Shown here: piece by piece, positions 39,401 through 43,077 of the stretch | Numbering within the stretch: position 1 is the stretch's first letter | How the letters are laid out: each line of letters begins with the position of its first letter | Assembly: GCA_964396115.1 (NCBI GenBank) | Contig: CAYNDL010000002.1 | Location: forward strand, 1-43,077 | DNA: 43,077 nucleotides | DNA from: CAYNDL01 sp964396115 | GTDB taxonomy: Bacteria > Patescibacteriota > Andersenbacteria > UBA10190 > CAIZMI01 | Reading direction: 5' to 3' | The notes under the pieces: model-generated | Databases searched by the model: none | The model's input: the letters and a program-made list of their open reading frames with translations, nothing else | What the model was told of the DNA's origin: nothing | Program-made: the position numbers and the translations under genes

Positions 39401-39892
39401 GTGCAGACATTACTTATCATTATTACTGTTCTAGCAGTTATCGGAATAGTTGTGGGGTTAATGGGAACACTGGTTCCGTTTATTCCTGGTATCCCCCTCA
39501 TTCTTATCTCGGCGATTATCCTGGCTGCCGTCGATAATTTCAATAAAATTTCTATTCCGAGTCTATTGATAATGGGCGGCTTTACGATATGTTCTTATTT
39601 TTTGGATGCTGCATTGATAGCTCGAGGCATTAAAAAGACAGGCGGTAGCCGTCGTGGTCTCGCAGGATCTGCACTTGGCGCAATCATAGGATTCGTCATT
39701 GGTAACTTACCCGGCATGGTCGTTGGTTTGTTTCTTGGACTTGTGGTGGGGGAAATACTGTCGGGAGCGAGACCTAAGCAGATTCCCAATATTGCCATGG
39801 GTGCTATTTGGGGCTTTTTCGCCTCCGCCTTAATGCAATTTGCTCTAGCCCTGATAATGGTTGGCATTATTATTTACGCCTATTTTCGTTAA
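39401..39892 (+). CDS. DUF456 membrane protein
   Basis: 163 residues, about four or five transmembrane helices. The region GSALGAIIGFVIGNLPGMV and GLFLGLVVGEILSGA matches the glycine-rich repeats of DUF456 proteins. Function unknown. The GTG start lies 4 bp beyond the rnc stop, and its stop is 2 bp before the smc ATG, so it is part of the nusB-rnc-smc run. Confidence 0.82.
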   Translation: MQTLLIIITVLAVIGIVVGLMGTLVPFIPGIPLILISAIILAAVDNFNKISIPSLLIMGGFTICSYFLDAALIARGIKKTGGSRRGLAGSALGAIIGFVIGNLPGMVVGLFLGLVVGEILSGARPKQIPNIAMGAIWGFFASALMQFALALIMVGIIIYAYFR

Positions 39893-39894
39893 GT

Positions 39895-42414
39895 ATGCGT
39901 CTGGCTTCACTCGAAATTACCGGCTTTAAATCTTTCGCCAAACATGTTCGTTTAGAGTTTGAGGAAGGCAACACTGCAATAGTCGGTCCTAATGGATCAG
40001 GAAAAAGTAATATTTCGGATGCTATCAGGTGGGTACTTGGGGAACAGAGTATGAAAACTTTACGTGGTAAGAAGCTCGAGGATGTCATCTATTCTGGCGG
40101 CGTAACAAAAGGGAGATTGGGTATGGCCGAAGTATCTCTCACGCTTGATAGCGCAGGTGAAGGGCCACTTGATGTTCCGGAAATAATGATCACTCGGCGT
40201 TTATATCGTTCAGGAGAAAGTGATTATCTTGTGAACAACAGACAGGTACGTTTGTTGGATATACATGAAATATTGGCCAAGGCTGGTTTTGCCCAAAAAA
40301 CTTATACCGTCATCGGTCAAGGGATGGCTGACTCTTTTGTTAACGCATCCGCAGTTGAACGACGTGCAATGTTCGAAGATGCAACCGGTGTCACTCCTTT
40401 ATTGATAAAGAAAGAACAGGCGGAGCGTAAACTTGAGCAGACGAAGGAAAACTTAACACGTGCAAAAGATCATCTTTCTGAACTGGAACCACGCCTGCGT
40501 TCTTTAAGGCGACAGGCTACCCGAGCGAGGCAAAGGGAAGAGGTGGAAACAGTTCTAAAACAGAAAGAAGAAAGTTGGTTTTCACATCTTTGGATTTCTT
40601 ACAGCAAGACGATTGAAGAGGCAGACAAAAAACTTGCGTTGCTAAACGAACATATCCAGAAGACCAGTGAGAAAATCCGCAGTATGGCTTCCCAGGAAGA
40701 AGGCAACAGCTCGACTAATTTGCCGCAACTTAAACAAGAACTCGAAAAATTGCGCCAAGAGGAGCAAGATATCGCAATAAATTTGGCACAACAGGGGTAT
40801 TCCACAGAGGATATTATTGACAGGAGATCTGAGGAAAAAGTGGCGCGAGAAAAAGAGAGACAAAGACTCGGCTATCTTTTAAATGAAGTGCAAGAAGCTC
40901 GAAGAGAACAAGAAGAAATCCTTCGCAAAACCAGAGAGGCTTTACGAAAATTACAGGACATTCTTTTAGCCCAAAATGGAAAAACGGATGGTGTCCAAAT
41001 CAGTAAGGTAAAGGAACAAATAAACGAAGTCGCAATTGTGCAGGATCAGTTGATTGAGAGGCTGAATAATGTTGAGAGCATTGATGAGTTGGCGGCGTTA
41101 CAAGAAGACGCGGAAAAAGTACGCTTATTGCTCCAAGAATTGTCTTCTTCACTTGAGGTGCGCGGCACAACGGAACAAGGGCAAGATATTCAGGCACAAG
41201 TGGCAGAAATTATGCAGGAACGCGAAGCAATCGAGAGAAAGATTGCGGATCAGCGGGTCACAGAAGCGAGACTGGAAGTGCAATTGAAAGTCGTGGACGA
41301 CCGTCTGCTGGAGCTATCAACAATTTCTGCTGAACGAAAAGATAATGGTTCGGGAGCCAAGCGGTTGGAAGAAGTGCGAGCTCAACGTGTTGCTCTAGGG
41401 AAGGAAGTGGAAAGTCTGGAAAAGGTTTTATTCGCTTCTCATGAGGAAAGGCGCAGACGAAACATGGTCTTAGAGAAGGAGAGAGAGGATCTTCATAATT
41501 CAGAACAGGAAAAATATAGGATTGAAGTCGAAGTTGCTGGTACAAGAGCGCGAAAAGAAGACGTAGAACGCGAAATAACGCAAAGGTTAGGTGCTGAACT
41601 GTTGGGCAAACTCCGCTCGGGAGAACACATGATTGTATTAATGGAGGACCTTGCCGTTTTTGAGCAGGATATTTACCAGCTTCGCAAAAAATTAGAACTT
41701 ATTGGCGGGATCGACCCCAATGTTATTAAGGAAGAGGCAGAAGTTGAGACTCGGGTTGTTGAACTTAGTACACAGATTAAAGATCTGGAACAAGCAAGCT
41801 CGGATTTGCGAGAAGGAATAAAGGAGTTGGATAAACATGTTCACCTGCAATTCAATTCAGGAATGAAGGCCATAAACGAAAATTTCAACAACTATTTTCG
41901 ACAAGTTTTTGGAGGTGGTAAGGCAAGCCTAGCAGTGATTAAACCACAACCTATCGTACATGAGACTCCCGCAGACCCCGCTACAGTGGAGGCAAGCGAT
42001 GATCTCGGTGTTGAGCTTGAAGAACTTGATCAACATGTTCATGAGTTGCCAGCTGGCGTGGAAATAAAGGCTAATCCCCCAGGGAAGAAACTGGGTTCAA
42101 TTTCTCAGCTGTCTGGCGGCGAGAAAGCTTTAACATCTGTTGCGCTTCTGTTTGCGATAATTTCCTGGCGTAATGCCCCGTTTATCGTATTTGATGAGGT
42201 AGATGCTGCACTCGATGAAGCGAACTCGCGAAGGTTCGCCGCCATGCTAAAGGAATTGTCTAAGAAAACTCAATTCATCGTCATAACCCACAACCGCTCT
42301 ACTATGGAGTCAGCAAATTCTCTTTACGGAGTGACTATGAGCGAAGAAGGGGTCTCGCAGCTACTTTCAGTAAAGCTTGCCGACGTACCGCAGGAATACG
42401 TTGCCTCCAAGTAA
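39895..42414 (+). CDS. smc: SMC-family chromosome condensation ATPase, short and apparently hinge-less
   Basis: 839 residues from ATG 39895; the frame starts further upstream inside DUF456. N-terminal head: RLASLEITGFKSFAKHVRLE and Walker A GPNGSGKSN (31-39). C-terminal head: LSGGEKALTSVALLF (739-753) and Walker B FIVFDEVDAALDE (~763-775). Typical SMC has ~1150-1190 residues and a ~120-residue globular hinge. Here the middle (~170-620) reads as continuous coiled coil with no glycine-rich hinge. Role and ScpAB partners are inferred from the heads. Confidence 0.9.
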   Translation: MRLASLEITGFKSFAKHVRLEFEEGNTAIVGPNGSGKSNISDAIRWVLGEQSMKTLRGKKLEDVIYSGGVTKGRLGMAEVSLTLDSAGEGPLDVPEIMITRRLYRSGESDYLVNNRQVRLLDIHEILAKAGFAQKTYTVIGQGMADSFVNASAVERRAMFEDATGVTPLLIKKEQAERKLEQTKENLTRAKDHLSELEPRLRSLRRQATRARQREEVETVLKQKEESWFSHLWISYSKTIEEADKKLALLNEHIQKTSEKIRSMASQEEGNSSTNLPQLKQELEKLRQEEQDIAINLAQQGYSTEDIIDRRSEEKVAREKERQRLGYLLNEVQEARREQEEILRKTREALRKLQDILLAQNGKTDGVQISKVKEQINEVAIVQDQLIERLNNVESIDELAALQEDAEKVRLLLQELSSSLEVRGTTEQGQDIQAQVAEIMQEREAIERKIADQRVTEARLEVQLKVVDDRLLELSTISAERKDNGSGAKRLEEVRAQRVALGKEVESLEKVLFASHEERRRRNMVLEKEREDLHNSEQEKYRIEVEVAGTRARKEDVEREITQRLGAELLGKLRSGEHMIVLMEDLAVFEQDIYQLRKKLELIGGIDPNVIKEEAEVETRVVELSTQIKDLEQASSDLREGIKELDKHVHLQFNSGMKAINENFNNYFRQVFGGGKASLAVIKPQPIVHETPADPATVEASDDLGVELEELDQHVHELPAGVEIKANPPGKKLGSISQLSGGEKALTSVALLFAIISWRNAPFIVFDEVDAALDEANSRRFAAMLKELSKKTQFIVITHNRSTMESANSLYGVTMSEEGVSQLLSVKLADVPQEYVASK

Positions 42415-42440
42415 GGCTAACGGAGAGCCGGGTTGCATTA

Positions 42441-42469
42441 TTGACTTTTTTATGTGTTACTCGTAAGCT
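42441..42469 (+). promoter_or_regulatory. Promoter of rpsP
   Basis: TTGACT (42441-42446), 17-bp spacer, TAAGCT (42464-42469), 10 nt before the ATG. The transcript would be nearly leaderless. Confidence 0.5.
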
Positions 42470-42479
42470 TTCTTTCATC

Positions 42480-42821
42480 ATGTTAAAGATAAGATTATCT
42501 AGAACCGGCAAAAATAAGTTCGCCACTTACCGTGTGGTCGTGACTGAACATACCAACCCTGTTAAGGGGAAGGCCATGGAAGTTCTTGGCTCATATAATC
42601 CGCATTCGGACAAAGCAAACCTCAAAGCCGATCGTATAAAACACTGGATTTCGGTTGGTGCCACGGTCTCCCCAACAGTCCACAATCTGTTGATTGACGA
42701 GAAGGTAATTGAAGGAAAGAAAGTAACAGCTTGGAAACCACCCAAAAAGGAAGTTAAGCAAGAGGAAGCACCAAAGACCGAAGCAGCACCGGAAAAGCCA
42801 GTAGAAGAACAACCCAAATAA
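42480..42821 (+). CDS. rpsP: 30S ribosomal protein S16
   Basis: 113 residues from the ATG at 42480; the first 13 codons of the open frame are upstream of the promoter. MLKIRLSRTGK, YRVVVTEHTNPV and EVLGSYNPHSDK are the S16 signature. The C-terminus (about 90-113) is a long Lys/Glu/Pro/Ala extension not seen in E. coli S16. It has its own terminator, and the KH-domain gene follows. Confidence 0.95.
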   Translation: MLKIRLSRTGKNKFATYRVVVTEHTNPVKGKAMEVLGSYNPHSDKANLKADRIKHWISVGATVSPTVHNLLIDEKVIEGKKVTAWKPPKKEVKQEEAPKTEAAPEKPVEEQPK

Positions 42822-42826
42822 CTACC

Positions 42827-42855
42827 AAATCCCTGACAAAGTGCCAGGGATTTTT
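42827..42855 (+). terminator. Intrinsic terminator after rpsP
   Basis: AAATCCCTG / CAGGGATTT stem and T-run. Confidence 0.85.
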
Positions 42856-42877
42856 GTTAAAAGCTCGGACTAAATAA

Positions 42878-42906
42878 TTGACTTTTATTACAAAAGATGC
42901 TATTCT
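42878..42906 (+). promoter_or_regulatory. Promoter of khpA
   Basis: TTGACT (42878-42883), 17-bp spacer, TATTCT (42901-42906). Leader of about 70 nt before the ATG at 42986. Confidence 0.65.
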
Positions 42907-42985
42907 ATTATTGATGCCTAGGGCTTTCCCTCCGAACTGGAGACGATCCTGACATCACTGTTCACTCGTAATACTGCATACATTT

Positions 42986-43077
42986 ATGGCAGAACGAAAG
43001 TCACAAGACGTAGAGTTTGTCGAATACGTCATAAAGAGTATCGTCGACCACCCAGACGATGTTAAGGTGGATCGCAC
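42986..43077 (+). CDS. khpA: KH-domain RNA-binding protein KhpA (YlqC), truncated by the window edge
   Basis: Only the first 30 residues are in the window: MAERKSQDVEFVEYVIKS then IVDHPDDV. The E-Y-V/I-x-x-S/A-h-V-DHPDDV pattern is the start of KhpA/YlqC, a small KH protein that partners KhpB in RNA binding. The position after rpsP matches the common rpsP-khpA-rimM-trmD order. Confidence 0.8.
   Translation, partial: MAERKSQDVEFVEYVIKSIVDHPDDVKVDR

Noticed and set aside
1..43077. Recoded TGA (code 25)
   Set aside because: TGA ends several confident genes (for example purF) and does not occur in-frame inside conserved domains.

Overview
The window looks like a stretch of small bacterial genome from the Candidate Phyla Radiation (Patescibacteria). 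This is an inference. It rests on compact single-copy housekeeping genes in short overlapping operons, many weak or absent ribosome binding sites, apparently leaderless genes, a shortened SMC, a class II (B12-dependent) ribonucleotide reductase with CobO, an isolated purF, and many secreted lineage-specific proteins. TGA is used normally as a stop, so code 25 does not apply. No rRNA, CRISPR array, integrase or transposase is visible.

Layout. 23-6000 (minus): a surface/secreted block of two divergent paralogues (the second with a Kazal-like protease-inhibitor domain), a small secreted protein, two paralogous membrane-anchored proteins with calcium-binding thrombospondin type 3 repeats, and a small membrane protein. 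6046-10026 (minus): rsmA, a G5/RlpA-like wall protein and a PcrA/UvrD helicase, all overlapping. 10366-11739 (plus): a LysM-M23 peptidase with a long leader. 11748-14556: tRNA-Val, -Phe, -Gly and -Leu with unusual duplicated tRNA 3' ends, and a two-domain retropepsin-like protease. 14565-20839 (minus): tig, clpP, rny, ybbR, nfo, udg. 20955-24681 (minus): yraN, nusA, hppA. 24843-28170 (minus): O-antigen ligase-like protein, DUF192 protein, purF. 28356-28805: tRNA-Pro, Ala(CGC), Ala(GGC). 28848-33246 (minus): nrdJ with paired NrdR boxes, cobO, trxA. 33541-33827: tRNA-Arg with another duplicated-3'-end element. 33891-43077: rnhB, a membrane protein, a metallophosphatase (minus), NUDIX hydrolase, rpmF, a nucleotidyltransferase/APS-kinase-like pair, nusB, rnc, DUF456, a hinge-less SMC, rpsP and the start of khpA.

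The most novel signal is a family of short (about 150-210 bp) elements immediately downstream of four of the eight tRNA genes (Val, Leu, Gly, Arg). In each case the tRNA has its own terminator, then a GC-rich core, then a second copy of the last ~20 nt of that same tRNA. Three members (Val, Leu, Arg) share a recognisable core starting near CATGTC and ending near GCRTRRC. The elements carry a hairpin with an AACTGCT-like loop and inverted copies of sequence from their own host tRNA. This looks like site-specific insertion at tRNA 3' ends by tiny, apparently non-autonomous elements. Other points of interest are the Kazal-like domain, the tandem retropepsin-like protease, the SMC without a hinge, RNase Y without its membrane anchor, an attenuator-like terminator just upstream of nusA, and the NrdR box pair at nrdJ.
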